Shown: positions 42,778 through 51,072 of the stretch, piece by piece
Numbering within the stretch: position 1 is the stretch's first letter
Layout of the letters: every line of letters begins with the position of its first letter
Source: Paenibacillus glycanilyticus NBRC 16618
GTDB taxonomy: Bacteria > Bacillota > Bacilli > Paenibacillales > Paenibacillaceae
NCBI RefSeq assembly: GCF_004000805.1
Contig: NZ_BILY01000037.1
Location: 1-64,000 of the forward strand
Length of the DNA stretch: 64,000 nucleotides
Direction of reading: 5' to 3'
Translations under genes and position numbers: made by a program
Notes under the pieces: generated by a model
What the model was told of the DNA's origin: nothing
The model's input: only the letters and a program-made list of their open reading frames with translations
Databases searched by the model: none

Positions 42778-43620
42778 TTACCCTTTTACGCCGCCTAATG
42801 CGATACCCTCGATAACGCTTTTTTGACCGATGATGAAGATGATAAGGAGCGGCAGGATCGCCGATACGGCAGCCGCCATGATTAGCGAGTAGAACTCGCC
42901 GCTGAGCGACGTGAACTTCTGCATAGCCAGCGGAATCGTGAACAACCGGTCCGTGCGAAGGAAGATCAGCGGGTTCTGGTAATCGTTCCAGGTCCAGATA
43001 AAACGAAGAATCGCGTAGGTTGCAACGGCCGGCTTCACCAGCGGGAAGGCGATGCTCCAGTAGATCCGGAAATGGTTGGCCCCGTCTATTTTAGCAGATT
43101 CGATAAACTCCTGGTGAATCCCCATAAAGAACTGACGCAGCATAAAAGTTCCCAATACGCTGAAGCTGCTAAGGATAATCAAGCCCCAATGGCTGTCGAA
43201 CAAGCCGATTTGACGGTATAGGATAAATTGAGGAATCAGAATCGCCTGGCTTGGCACCATGTAAGTCGCAAGCACGATCAGGAATACGAAGTTGCTGCCC
43301 TTGAACTTGATCTTCGAGAAGCCGTAGGCGGCAAGCGACGAGAACAACGCCGAAATACAGGTCGTGATGACTGCGATTTTGATGGAATTCAAATAATATT
43401 TCCAGAAGGGATAGTCCCCTACCCATACTTCCTTATAGTTCTCGATGGCGTGCCAGTGGCGCGGAATCCATTCGATCGGATAAACAAAGACGTCCTTCTC
43501 GATCTTGAACGAAGTAACCAGCATCCAGATGAACGGAAGCAGGAACAAGATGCTGACGGCAAACATAAGGACGGTAAGAACGCCTTTGCGCCAGTTGAAA
43601 GCTGTGTTAGATGTCTCCAT
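42778..43620 (-). CDS. Sugar ABC transporter permease (MalG/YesQ type)
   Basis: 280 residues with six membrane helices and the coupling EAA-type loop E-F-I-E-S-A-K-I-D-G-A-N. It starts M-E-T-S-N, 18 nt after the other permease. The MalG-like partner of a CUT1 oligosaccharide importer. Confidence 0.92.
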   Translation of the reverse strand: METSNTAFNWRKGVLTVLMFAVSILFLLPFIWMLVTSFKIEKDVFVYPIEWIPRHWHAIENYKEVWVGDYPFWKYYLNSIKIAVITTCISALFSSLAAYGFSKIKFKGSNFVFLIVLATYMVPSQAILIPQFILYRQIGLFDSHWGLIILSSFSVLGTFMLRQFFMGIHQEFIESAKIDGANHFRIYWSIAFPLVKPAVATYAILRFIWTWNDYQNPLIFLRTDRLFTIPLAMQKFTSLSGEFYSLIMAAAVSAILPLLIIFIIGQKSVIEGIALGGVKG

Positions 43621-43638
43621 GAGGTTGGTCTCCTTCCG

Positions 43639-44571
43639 TTAGTAATTAACCCATTTTTTCTGCGCAAACCATTGTCCGAACGTAATAAGTAGGACGAAGA
43701 TAAAGAGCATAACAGCGATCGATGAAGCATAACCGACTTTCAGATTCACGAAGGCCGTATCGTACAAATACCATACCATCAGCGATGTGGAGCCGATTGG
43801 TCCGCCTTGCGTCATAACCGCGATAATGTCGAATACTTTAAAAGTCGAGATGATGCCGGTTACAAGCAGGAAGAAGGAGGTTGGCGACAGCAGCGGGAAC
43901 GTAATTCGCGCGAACTTGATCCAGCCGTTCGCCCCGTCGATATCGGCGGCTTCGTACAAATCCTTAGGAATCGACTGCAGACCCGCGATGTAAATAATCA
44001 TGTTGAAGCCAATCGATGTCCATACGACAATCATCATGATGGAGGCTAGCGCGAAATGCGGATCCGCAATCCACTTCGGCGGGTTGCTGACTCCGAGCGT
44101 ATGCAGAATCTGATTGATCGGGCCGTAAGACGGCTGGAACAAGACCTGCCACACGATCGCTACGGCAACGATGCTGGAAATGTAAGGCATGAAGTAAGCG
44201 ACCTTGAAGTAGCTTTTCAAGTAAACATGGCGGTCAATGATAACGGCGAGCACCATGGAAATGAGCATATAGATTGGTACGGCTAGCAGGAAGACAAAGT
44301 TATTGCGAACCGAGCGGATGAACTGATCGTCATGGAACAGCTTCTTGAAATTGCCGAAGCCCACCCAATCAATCCCTTTCCAGCCCTGAACAAAGTTCCA
44401 GTCGGCGAAGCTTAGCACGATTGTCGCAACAATCGGAAGAAGAACGAGAATACATACGCCAATGAGCATCGGGCTCACGAACAGCCATCCGGCCAGTGTC
44501 TCTCCGCTTTGCAGCGAGCGTACTTTTTTCGGCTTCTCCAGCTTACCCATCACTTGCGGTGAAGTCTCCAT
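43639..44571 (-). CDS. Sugar ABC transporter permease (MalF/YesP type)
   Basis: 310 residues with six to seven membrane helices. It has the EAA loop near D-L-Y-E-A-A-D-I-D-G-A-N. The start is the ATG at 44571, with GAGGTG six to seven bases upstream; a GTG three codons earlier overlaps the site. First gene of the locus. A TATAAT (plus-strand 44623-44628) lies about 52 bp upstream but with no good -35, suggesting activation by the YesN-type regulator. Confidence 0.92.
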   Translation of the reverse strand: METSPQVMGKLEKPKKVRSLQSGETLAGWLFVSPMLIGVCILVLLPIVATIVLSFADWNFVQGWKGIDWVGFGNFKKLFHDDQFIRSVRNNFVFLLAVPIYMLISMVLAVIIDRHVYLKSYFKVAYFMPYISSIVAVAIVWQVLFQPSYGPINQILHTLGVSNPPKWIADPHFALASIMMIVVWTSIGFNMIIYIAGLQSIPKDLYEAADIDGANGWIKFARITFPLLSPTSFFLLVTGIISTFKVFDIIAVMTQGGPIGSTSLMVWYLYDTAFVNLKVGYASSIAVMLFIFVLLITFGQWFAQKKWVNY

Positions 44572-44754
44572 CTTAAGCACCTCGAATTTCTTAGTATAGT
44601 AGGAAGTAGTGAAGTTGTTTTTATTATAGAGAATGAGAAAGCGCGACCTATGCCGTTATTTTTACTTTTTTCTAGTTAGAATTGACTTCTTGGCTGGAGA
44701 GTCGCTGAACGTTGCGTTTTTGGGGGGCGCCGGGGATCAGGGGTAGGCTTGGGG

Positions 44755-44945
44755 ATTCTAACGAAACGTGGTAACGTTATTCGGCGAAAAACAGCGGTTT
44801 CGCTGATCTAACGAAACTGCATATCGCTATTGATGCGTTTCGAGGCTAAACACAGGGCAAAGGCTGGGAATAACGATGCGTAGTTTCGTTAGAAATAGAA
44901 AGTCTCCTATTCGGGGCGAATAGCGATACGTAGTTTCGTTAGAAA
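44755..44945. repeat. Four-copy repeat in palindromic arrangement, 50-bp phase
   Basis: Two forward copies of a 28-bp element (44755-44782 and 44805-44832; core TCTAACGAAAC) are followed by two inverted copies (44868-44895 and 44918-44945; core GTTTCGTTAGA). Both pairs are exactly 50 bp apart, so the whole forms a large palindrome able to fold into a long hairpin. The copies vary at inner positions (for example TATCGCTATT and AACGTTATT). The region 44572-45017 otherwise holds the permease promoter area, a GC-rich stretch at 44695-44755 with no visible gene, and the terminator below. Confidence 0.85.
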
Positions 44946-44974
44946 AAGAGGCTGCCCCATGATTGGGCAGCCTC
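44946..44974 (-). terminator. Terminator after the zinc-ribbon membrane protein gene
   Basis: On the minus strand, GAGGCTGCCC-AATCATG-GGGCAGCCTC followed by TTTTTC, directly adjoining the last repeat copy. Confidence 0.85.
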
Positions 44975-45017
44975 GGGCTGTTTTATAGGGGAAACTCTTA
45001 ATATCCCGATAGATGAT

Positions 45018-45275
45018 CTAGCTTCGGTCCTTTACAATCGGCATACTGCCTTTATAACCGCAAACGGGACAAGTAACGATCCGTTCGTTGAGTACTCCCG
45101 TTTTTAAGGCAAACGCGAAATCCTTTTTGGATAACTTAAATGAACTACGGCATGCCGGGCAGACAAAATGCGTGGTTTTGGTAAGGAAATCGATGTACTT
45201 GTAGACTAACAAAAAGGTTAAAACCAGCAGGACAGCGATTTGAATCAGGATGACAACCGGATTATCTTGATTCAT
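45018..45275 (-). CDS. Small membrane protein with zinc ribbon
   Basis: 85 residues: one membrane helix (about 8-28) and a soluble part with two C-x2-C pairs (C-P-A-C and C-P-V-C), which should bind one zinc. AAGGAAGGG precedes the ATG. I do not recognise a named family. Monocistronic, with its own terminator. Confidence 0.7.
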   Translation of the reverse strand: MNQDNPVVILIQIAVLLVLTFLLVYKYIDFLTKTTHFVCPACRSSFKLSKKDFAFALKTGVLNERIVTCPVCGYKGSMPIVKDRS

Positions 45276-45341
45276 TCTATTTCCCTTCCTTTATTGAATA
45301 TTAACTTCAGAATACCACAGGTTAGTCTGTCCAGCCTTTCT

Positions 45342-45374
45342 AAACAAAGAGGAGCTGTCCTTATGACAGCCCCT
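45342..45374 (-). terminator. Terminator overlapping the cyclase stop codon
   Basis: On the minus strand, AGGGGCTGTC-ATAAG-GACAGCTCCT followed by CTTTGTTT. The 5' arm contains the last codons of the cyclase gene. Confidence 0.75.
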
Positions 45375-45906
45375 TCTTCTCTCCCGATTCTATTACAGCA
45401 ACTGCCCGAACCGGCGACCCGTCGCCGCCCACAATCCGCAGCGGAAACCCGTAAAACATAAAATCACTATCAACGGGAAGACGATCCAGTCCCTGCAGCC
45501 CCGTATAAGTTATGATGTTAATCCCGAGCAATGCCCGCTCCAATTCTTCCGTCAATTCACCGCCAACAAACGGGGGCCGCAGAGAGGCAAGGCGTTCAAA
45601 ACAATCCAATCCTGCCGGCTCGCAGAAAAATAACCCTCGCTTTTCCGGCCACGCCGAGTCTCCAACCCGAACTAAACGCGAGGCTCCAAAAAAGCGTTCC
45701 AACGACAGCTCATCCAAGGTGGCGCCACCAGCATGCATATGAGATGGAGCATCCACGTGTGTTCCGGAGTGGCTGCCCATGGAGAGATGCCGTAATTCCC
45801 AGGTGTGACTCTCATAAGTATGTGCAATCTTGACACGGACCTCCGGATCGCCGGGATATACGGGCATACCATCTTCTATTGGGATAGATAAATCAATGAC
45901 TTTCAC
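45361..45906 (-). CDS. Cyclase family protein (KynB-like)
   Basis: 181 residues with the cyclase/arylformamidase motif H-S-G-T-H-V-D-A-P-S-H (metal-binding His/Asp) and an N-terminal D-L-S-I-P-I-E-D-G-M-P-V-Y-P-G-D-P. Members hydrolyse N-formylkynurenine or related amides with a metal ion; no kynurenine genes are nearby, so the substrate is open. GTG start at 45906 with AGGAG upstream. It lies 18 nt after the AraC-type gene, perhaps cotranscribed. Confidence 0.8.
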   Translation of the reverse strand: MKVIDLSIPIEDGMPVYPGDPEVRVKIAHTYESHTWELRHLSMGSHSGTHVDAPSHMHAGGATLDELSLERFFGASRLVRVGDSAWPEKRGLFFCEPAGLDCFERLASLRPPFVGGELTEELERALLGINIITYTGLQGLDRLPVDSDFMFYGFPLRIVGGDGSPVRAVAVIESGEKKGLS

Positions 45907-45924
45907 CGTTGCTGATTGCTCCTT

Positions 45925-46794
45925 TTAGCTGATTTTAACGATCGGTATCCATATCTCTACATCTATTTCTTCGGTAAATACCTGTTTCTCCAAGCCCACC
46001 TCTATGTCTGGCCCTACCTGAATCATTGGCCCTTCAGCTTGCTCGTAGCCGGAGGAAGGAAACCATTCTCCGTAAATACGATGCCACTTTTCCTTCTCCC
46101 AAGGAACCTTTACCTCAAATATAACCCAAGTCATAGCCGGTACAATCAAATGAGACAAGTTCTCTGGGCATTGTTCAGTGGAAGCAACCGCCATGTAATA
46201 ATCAAACTCACGTTGTATGCGTACCCCTTCCGAGAAACTCACATGCACGATCCCGAATGGTTCAACATTATTTAACGACCTAAGCCGGGTATACGTTTTA
46301 TTATCCGTGGACTTCCATACCTGCTCTACGCCTGGGTGTTCCCCATGATCAATTGCCACAACCCGGTTACTTACTCCAATTAGCTGCAATGCTTCCTTTT
46401 GCTCGATTCGGTATCTCATTGGCTCACTGCCTCCTATCGATATTCGGAAGGTCATTGGAGGATATGAGGTTAATGAGCGGTTAGTCATTCTCGCTTCCGT
46501 TGGCGTGATGCCATGTAGATTGTGAAAGGCCCGCGTAAAAGAGTCCGGCGAATGGTAACCGTATTTTACAGCGATGTCGATTACTTTAACGGTTTTGTCC
46601 TGCAAATCCAGCGCCGCATGCGTCAGACGTCTGCGACGGATATATTCTTGTAGCGGTATACCTGCCAAATAAGCAAACATTCGCTTAAAGTGATACACGG
46701 AACAAAAAGCACGCTTTGCGATCTCTTGCTCATCAATCTCGTTTTCAAGATTTTGTTCGATATAGTCTAACGCTCCGTTTAAATGCTCCAGCAT
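45925..46794 (-). CDS. AraC-family regulator with GyrI-like effector domain
   Basis: 289 residues. Residues 1-105 are the AraC DNA-binding domain with both helix-turn-helix motifs (F-K-R-M-F-A-Y-L-A-G and F-T-R-A-F-H-N-L-H-G-I-T-P). The rest is a GyrI/effector-binding domain like those of Rob/SoxS-class and BmrR-type regulators. It likely senses a small compound and controls itself and nearby genes. Confidence 0.85.
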   Translation of the reverse strand: MLEHLNGALDYIEQNLENEIDEQEIAKRAFCSVYHFKRMFAYLAGIPLQEYIRRRRLTHAALDLQDKTVKVIDIAVKYGYHSPDSFTRAFHNLHGITPTEARMTNRSLTSYPPMTFRISIGGSEPMRYRIEQKEALQLIGVSNRVVAIDHGEHPGVEQVWKSTDNKTYTRLRSLNNVEPFGIVHVSFSEGVRIQREFDYYMAVASTEQCPENLSHLIVPAMTWVIFEVKVPWEKEKWHRIYGEWFPSSGYEQAEGPMIQVGPDIEVGLEKQVFTEEIDVEIWIPIVKIS

Positions 46795-46883
46795 ATTTCG
46801 CTATGACCTCCCTTCCTCTTTAGAATAACAGGAGTATGTTGCTAGCATCCGACAGTTCCAGTTCAACTTCTGCAGGATGGGCT

Positions 46884-47354
46884 TCAGAAAAAAGACATGT
46901 ACACATCCTTGCCTTGGATTAACGTAAATCCAAGTTGATTATATAAAGCACGAGCTGGTGCATTATCTTCATCTGTTTCGAGCTGCAGTCGTGCTGCATT
47001 TTTGGATGCGGCTAAATCAATAGCGTATTGTAAAAGTCTCTTGCCTACACCTTTTTTTCTATGCTTGGATGATGTATATAAAGCTTCAATACGCAATACG
47101 GGATAGCCTTTGCTGATTGAAAAACTCCATGAAAGGACGATGAAACCAAGGAATTCATGTTCTTGCGTTGCCACAAAACAAAAGGCAGAGTCGTCATGAA
47201 GAAGCCTGATCAGGATTTGATCACATTGTTCGAGCAATTCCGGTGAGGGTTCGATTTCATCTATCCCGTTAGAGGAGGAATTCAAGTAACCGGCTAATAA
47301 AAATTTCACATCTGGAATATGAGATCTATCCAATGATAAAACTTCTAATTTCAA
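46884..47354 (-). CDS. GNAT-family N-acetyltransferase
   Basis: 156 residues with the GNAT acetyl-CoA motif R-K-K-G-V-G-K-R-L-L (Q/RxxGxG/A) and the C-terminal N-x-A-R-A-L-Y-x-Q-L-G-F. Substrate not readable. Start TTG at 47354, with GGAGGAGG upstream. It stands 34 nt after the HAD gene on the same strand. Confidence 0.85.
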   Translation of the reverse strand: MKLEVLSLDRSHIPDVKFLLAGYLNSSSNGIDEIEPSPELLEQCDQILIRLLHDDSAFCFVATQEHEFLGFIVLSWSFSISKGYPVLRIEALYTSSKHRKKGVGKRLLQYAIDLAASKNAARLQLETDEDNAPARALYNQLGFTLIQGKDVYMSFF

Positions 47355-47388
47355 ATCAGACCTCCTCCAATCTCCATTAATTGATCCT

Positions 47389-47934
47389 TTATTTTAACAG
47401 CCAGTTAACAGCATCTAATAGATTTTCAGCCACATAGTCGGGGGTTGCTTCAAGCCATTCTCCAAAAAATTGGTTGGATTGAAATTTCGATAAATCCTTT
47501 TCACCGGAGCCTGTTGTCACTAATACTTTCACGCATCCTGCTCTATGGGCAGCAATCATGTCTGTCCACCTATCGCCAATTACAGCGCAATTCCCCAGCT
47601 CCAGACCATATTCTCGCGCCGCCTGAATAAGTAATCCGGGTGAAGGTTTTCGGCATGAACACCCTTCTACATGTTGATGCGGGCATATGTATACTTCATC
47701 AAAACCAAAAGAATAAAGTTCGTTCCGAAAATCCGTAATCGAACCCTCTCCACGCGATATTCCAGGTTGATTCGTAAACGAGTATATTCGTACTCCGGCG
47801 TTTTTGAGCGTATCCAGAGACTCTTTTGTATAAGAGAATAATTGAAATGCACCTGGATAGGTTACTTCATCCGTACCTCCAATCGTCCCGTCTCTATCTA
47901 TGAAAACAGCTTGTAATTTATTGAATAACGGCAA
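47389..47934 (-). CDS. HAD-IIIA phosphatase, GmhB-like
   Basis: 181 residues. HAD motifs F-I-D-R-D-G-T-I (nucleophile Asp), S-F-T-N-Q-P-G and I-G-D-R-W-T-D. The loop C-P-H-x-H-x3-C-x-C resembles the structural zinc site of GmhB/HisB-type phosphatases. The substrate could be a sugar bisphosphate; no heptose genes are nearby. Start TTG at 47934 with GAGGTGG upstream. Confidence 0.8.
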   Translation of the reverse strand: MPLFNKLQAVFIDRDGTIGGTDEVTYPGAFQLFSYTKESLDTLKNAGVRIYSFTNQPGISRGEGSITDFRNELYSFGFDEVYICPHQHVEGCSCRKPSPGLLIQAAREYGLELGNCAVIGDRWTDMIAAHRAGCVKVLVTTGSGEKDLSKFQSNQFFGEWLEATPDYVAENLLDAVNWLLK

Positions 47935-48290
47935 ACTACTACCACCTCATTCATTCACTTATTGTTCTATTACGTAGTATTCGGAAAGCGGAAAACTAAT
48001 CCTGCCTTCCAGGTAAGAATAGCTGACGGATTTTCACTTTAACGAGTCAACAATCAAAATGTTTCCATATTCCTGCAACTAAAGTTACTCACTTTTCGTT
48101 AAGAGACTTATAGCAAAATACCAAATATTTCTGTGTGCATATTCAGTTCTCCATAAGGCAGAAGCCGGCCATCGGTTTCTTCTTTATGTTTATATATAGT
48201 AAATTTAACGGTTAGGGTTTATTTTTTCCTCTCCAATACCGTTAACAAAAGAGAGCAAGAAACATTTTCCAAGGAAAGGGAAGGGAATTA
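47935..48290. other. Intergenic region with inverted repeat at 48205-48245
   Basis: Divergent upstream region of the HAD gene and the Big2 gene. TTAACGGT (48205-48212) and ACCGTTAA (48238-48245) form an 8-bp inverted repeat with 25 bp between, just after a TATAGT (48195-48200). A second weak hairpin lies at about 48152-48188. I checked for a c-di-GMP riboswitch and did not find its core. Confidence 0.4.
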
Positions 48291-50495
48291 GTGAAGGAAA
48301 ACATCAGAGGAATTCTGTCGTTCAAGCTGGTCCGTGGCTGGCTCGCAGCCGTACTTGCCATGACGCTTGTCATGACTAGTCTTGATGGAGTCGCGCAGGC
48401 GGCGACGACGGATACCGTGACAGGCATCGAGTGGAGCTACGCGGAGTCGGATTACAATCCAAGCACATCATCGCTGGAAATGTACGTCGAAGACGGCACT
48501 GTTGACCTTACCGTGCTTGCATCCATTTCTGGCGCAACATCCAAAAAAGACGTAACGACCGAGGTAACTTGGAAATCATCCAACAGCTCTATAGTCAAAG
48601 TTGATAAAGGCGTGTTAAGCGGTATTGGAAAAGGTACAGCCACCATCACCGCTACCTATAAAGGGTTCTCCTTATCGATCAAAGCGACTTCGGATTACGT
48701 ATACAACCAGGTTACCATTATGCAAAACGGACAAGCAGCTCCCGCTGCCTTAACCGATGTGCTTCTTGGGCAATCGCTTGTCTTTACGCTTGACGGAGAC
48801 GGCGAGAACGTTACCGACGATGCGACGTGGACTACCTCCAGTTCGTCCATCGCTACCGTCGATGATGGCCGCATCACGCTTGTTGGTGCCGGCACGGTTA
48901 CGATCACGGCGAAATACAAAGGCAAGTCGGACTCTATTAAACTGACGATCTCGTCGCCTTACAAATCAATCACAATTACTCCGGAAGCGGCTAACGATCT
49001 GTTGGAGCTTGAAATTGGCGGCGATGATTACAAGCTGGAAGCAGACGCCGTACTGAAATCCGATGAAGCCTCGGATGTAACAAGCGACGCCAAATGGACA
49101 AGCGCTAACACCAAGATCCTTACGGTGAACAAAGGCGTCCTCTCTGCCGTCAGCGCAGGCAAAACAACCGTCACAGTCTCCTATCTAGGAGTATCCGATA
49201 CGCTGACGGTTGTCGTCCGTACGCCTTACCAGTCCATCAAGATTGCTCCGGAGAAGGAATTCCATATGCAATTGCAGGACGCTCCTCTTCAGATCAAAGC
49301 AGAGGTGCTTAGCAATTCGAACGTCACTTCGGACATCACAACGGTAGGCACATGGACGTCTTCCGATATTACTATCGCTACCGTGGATCAAGGCAAAGTC
49401 ATTCCGAAAGCGGTTGGCACGACCAAGATTACCGTGGCCTACCGAGGCGTTAGCCGCAGTATCGATGTGACGGTATACCCGAGCATTACTAAGCTGAAAG
49501 CTGAAAAAACGTCAATCGACGGCTATAAAGGGATCGAAGGCGAGCTTCCGAAAGTAACGGCAACCACATTCGACGGCTCCAGCGTTGATGTCTCGAAGCT
49601 GGTGAAATGGACCGTTGCGGACGATGAAATTGCCGAGCTTAAGGATGGCGTCTGGACAGCCAAGCAGCTTGGCGAGACGACCTTCACGGGAACCGTGCAG
49701 GATCTGAAGGCCACGGTAAAGCTTGTTGTGCATTTGAAGCCTATCAAGCTCTTAGCCGAAGCTAAAGACATGAGTATTATTTTGGGCAAAGAAACGAATC
49801 TTCCAAACGTTAAGGTCGTTTACGAGGATGGTACGGAAGCCGATATTTCCGAAGCAATCGAATGGAATACGACGTCCGACAATATCGTTTTGCTGGAAAA
49901 GACGTTAAAAGGTCTTGAAGCGTCAAACGTAACCTTAACAGGCAGTTATCTGAGCAAATCCGTCTCGGTTCGCATTAAGATCGAAGACGAAATCGTAAAG
50001 ATGGTTGTGGAGCCAACGAAGCTTGAGCTGAATCCGGGACGATCCAAGGCTGTTAAAGTCACGGGATATTACAAGGACGGCAAAAAGGTTTCCATCGGTA
50101 CCAAAATGAACTGGGTTACTGCGAACGAAAATGTTGCCACGGTAAACGGTTCATCCTCCGTTAAGGCGATTGATGTCGGAACTACAAAAGTAACGGGCAA
50201 ATACCAAGGCAAAACGGTCGAAGTTCCCGTTTCGGTTACGCCAAAGCTGAAATCGCTGCAGCTCTCCAGTAAATCCGCGCAGATGTCGGCGGGCGACACT
50301 CTGACGATCAGCGTGCAAGCCATCTACTATACAGGAAACCCGGTGAACGCGACGAGCAGCGCAACATGGACTTCCTCCAACACGTCCATCGCAACCGTTA
50401 AGGACGGCAAAATTACAGCCGTACGCAAAGGCAGCGCAACAATCAAAGCGGCCTTCGGCGGTAAAACAGCCTCCATTCGCGTCTCCGTGAAGTAA
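48291..50495 (+). CDS. Secreted protein with eight Big2 (Ig-like) repeats
   Basis: 734 residues. Signal peptide to about residue 38 (V-A-Q-A). Then about 80-residue units, each with a W-x-S/T-S/A core, an I-A-T-V-x-x-G turn and T-I-T-x-x-Y-x-G; I count eight. Big2 domains are Ig-like modules of surface adhesins. There is no SLH domain, LPXTG or C-terminal membrane helix, so how it is retained is unclear. GTG start at 48291 with AAGGGAAGGG upstream. It converges with the deaminase gene across a shared terminator. Confidence 0.85.
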   Translation: MKENIRGILSFKLVRGWLAAVLAMTLVMTSLDGVAQAATTDTVTGIEWSYAESDYNPSTSSLEMYVEDGTVDLTVLASISGATSKKDVTTEVTWKSSNSSIVKVDKGVLSGIGKGTATITATYKGFSLSIKATSDYVYNQVTIMQNGQAAPAALTDVLLGQSLVFTLDGDGENVTDDATWTTSSSSIATVDDGRITLVGAGTVTITAKYKGKSDSIKLTISSPYKSITITPEAANDLLELEIGGDDYKLEADAVLKSDEASDVTSDAKWTSANTKILTVNKGVLSAVSAGKTTVTVSYLGVSDTLTVVVRTPYQSIKIAPEKEFHMQLQDAPLQIKAEVLSNSNVTSDITTVGTWTSSDITIATVDQGKVIPKAVGTTKITVAYRGVSRSIDVTVYPSITKLKAEKTSIDGYKGIEGELPKVTATTFDGSSVDVSKLVKWTVADDEIAELKDGVWTAKQLGETTFTGTVQDLKATVKLVVHLKPIKLLAEAKDMSIILGKETNLPNVKVVYEDGTEADISEAIEWNTTSDNIVLLEKTLKGLEASNVTLTGSYLSKSVSVRIKIEDEIVKMVVEPTKLELNPGRSKAVKVTGYYKDGKKVSIGTKMNWVTANENVATVNGSSSVKAIDVGTTKVTGKYQGKTVEVPVSVTPKLKSLQLSSKSAQMSAGDTLTISVQAIYYTGNPVNATSSATWTSSNTSIATVKDGKITAVRKGSATIKAAFGGKTASIRVSVK

Positions 50496-50513
50496 CCGCG
50501 TTTCTTTAAATCG

Positions 50514-50558
50514 AAAAAACCTGCTTACGGCTTTTGAAGCTGCTGAGCAGGTTTTTTT
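50514..50558. terminator. Bidirectional terminator
   Basis: AAAAAACCTGCT pairs with AGCAGGTTTTTT around a 20-nt loop; T/A runs on both sides serve the Big2 gene and the deaminase gene. Confidence 0.85.
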
Positions 50559-50573
50559 ATAAGTGAATATGGG

Positions 50574-51041
50574 TTACCCTTTGGCATGCTGCGAGAAATA
50601 GTCGGCTAATACGCTCAAGCTTTCCTCTCTTAATACGCCCCCAAGGACCTCGGGTTTATGATGCGAATGTTCAAAGACGATCTCCGAGCATTGACTTCCC
50701 TTCTCATTCAAAAGGCCGCATAAATCCATATCGCTAGCCGCGTATACCAGACGCCCGAGCTGCGTCCATACCATAGCCCCGCTGCACATAAAACAAGGCT
50801 CGCAGCTGGAATACATGGTGTATTCCCGCAAATCGGTTATTTGCGTTTCTGCGCAAAAACTCCGCAGCAAGCCTGCTTCCGCATGGAACGTTGGATCCGT
50901 TGCCGAATAAATCTGGTTCTCGTTGGAATATACGATTTCTCCGTCTTTGACTAATACCGCTCCAAAAGGTTCATTGCCATTCTCTACGGCTAGCTTGGAA
51001 AGCTTGATCGCTTCTCTCATAAAAATCTCGTCTTGGGTCAT
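50574..51041 (-). CDS. Nucleoside/guanine deaminase-like zinc deaminase
   Basis: 155 residues with the cytidine-deaminase fold motifs F-H-A-E-A (zinc His and catalytic Glu) and S-C-E-P-C-F-M-C (zinc Cys pair). Related to guanine deaminase and TadA; the F-H-A-E rather than N-A-E form and neighbours favour a small-molecule deaminase, but this is uncertain. AAGGAG precedes the ATG at 51041; a start 16 codons earlier overlaps mgtC. It follows mgtC by 31 nt. Confidence 0.8.
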   Translation of the reverse strand: MTQDEIFMREAIKLSKLAVENGNEPFGAVLVKDGEIVYSNENQIYSATDPTFHAEAGLLRSFCAETQITDLREYTMYSSCEPCFMCSGAMVWTQLGRLVYAASDMDLCGLLNEKGSQCSEIVFEHSHHKPEVLGGVLREESLSVLADYFSQHAKG

Positions 51042-51072
51042 ATTTATTTCTCCTTCTCCTTTATGTAAAAAA

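Noticed and set aside
44640..44660. cre site upstream of the first permease
   Set aside because: The AAAGCG stretch fails several fixed positions of the consensus, unlike the site at 42757-42772.
48121..48290. Cyclic di-GMP (GEMM) riboswitch before the Big2 gene
   Set aside because: Hairpins and T/A stretches are present, but the conserved core sequences are missing.
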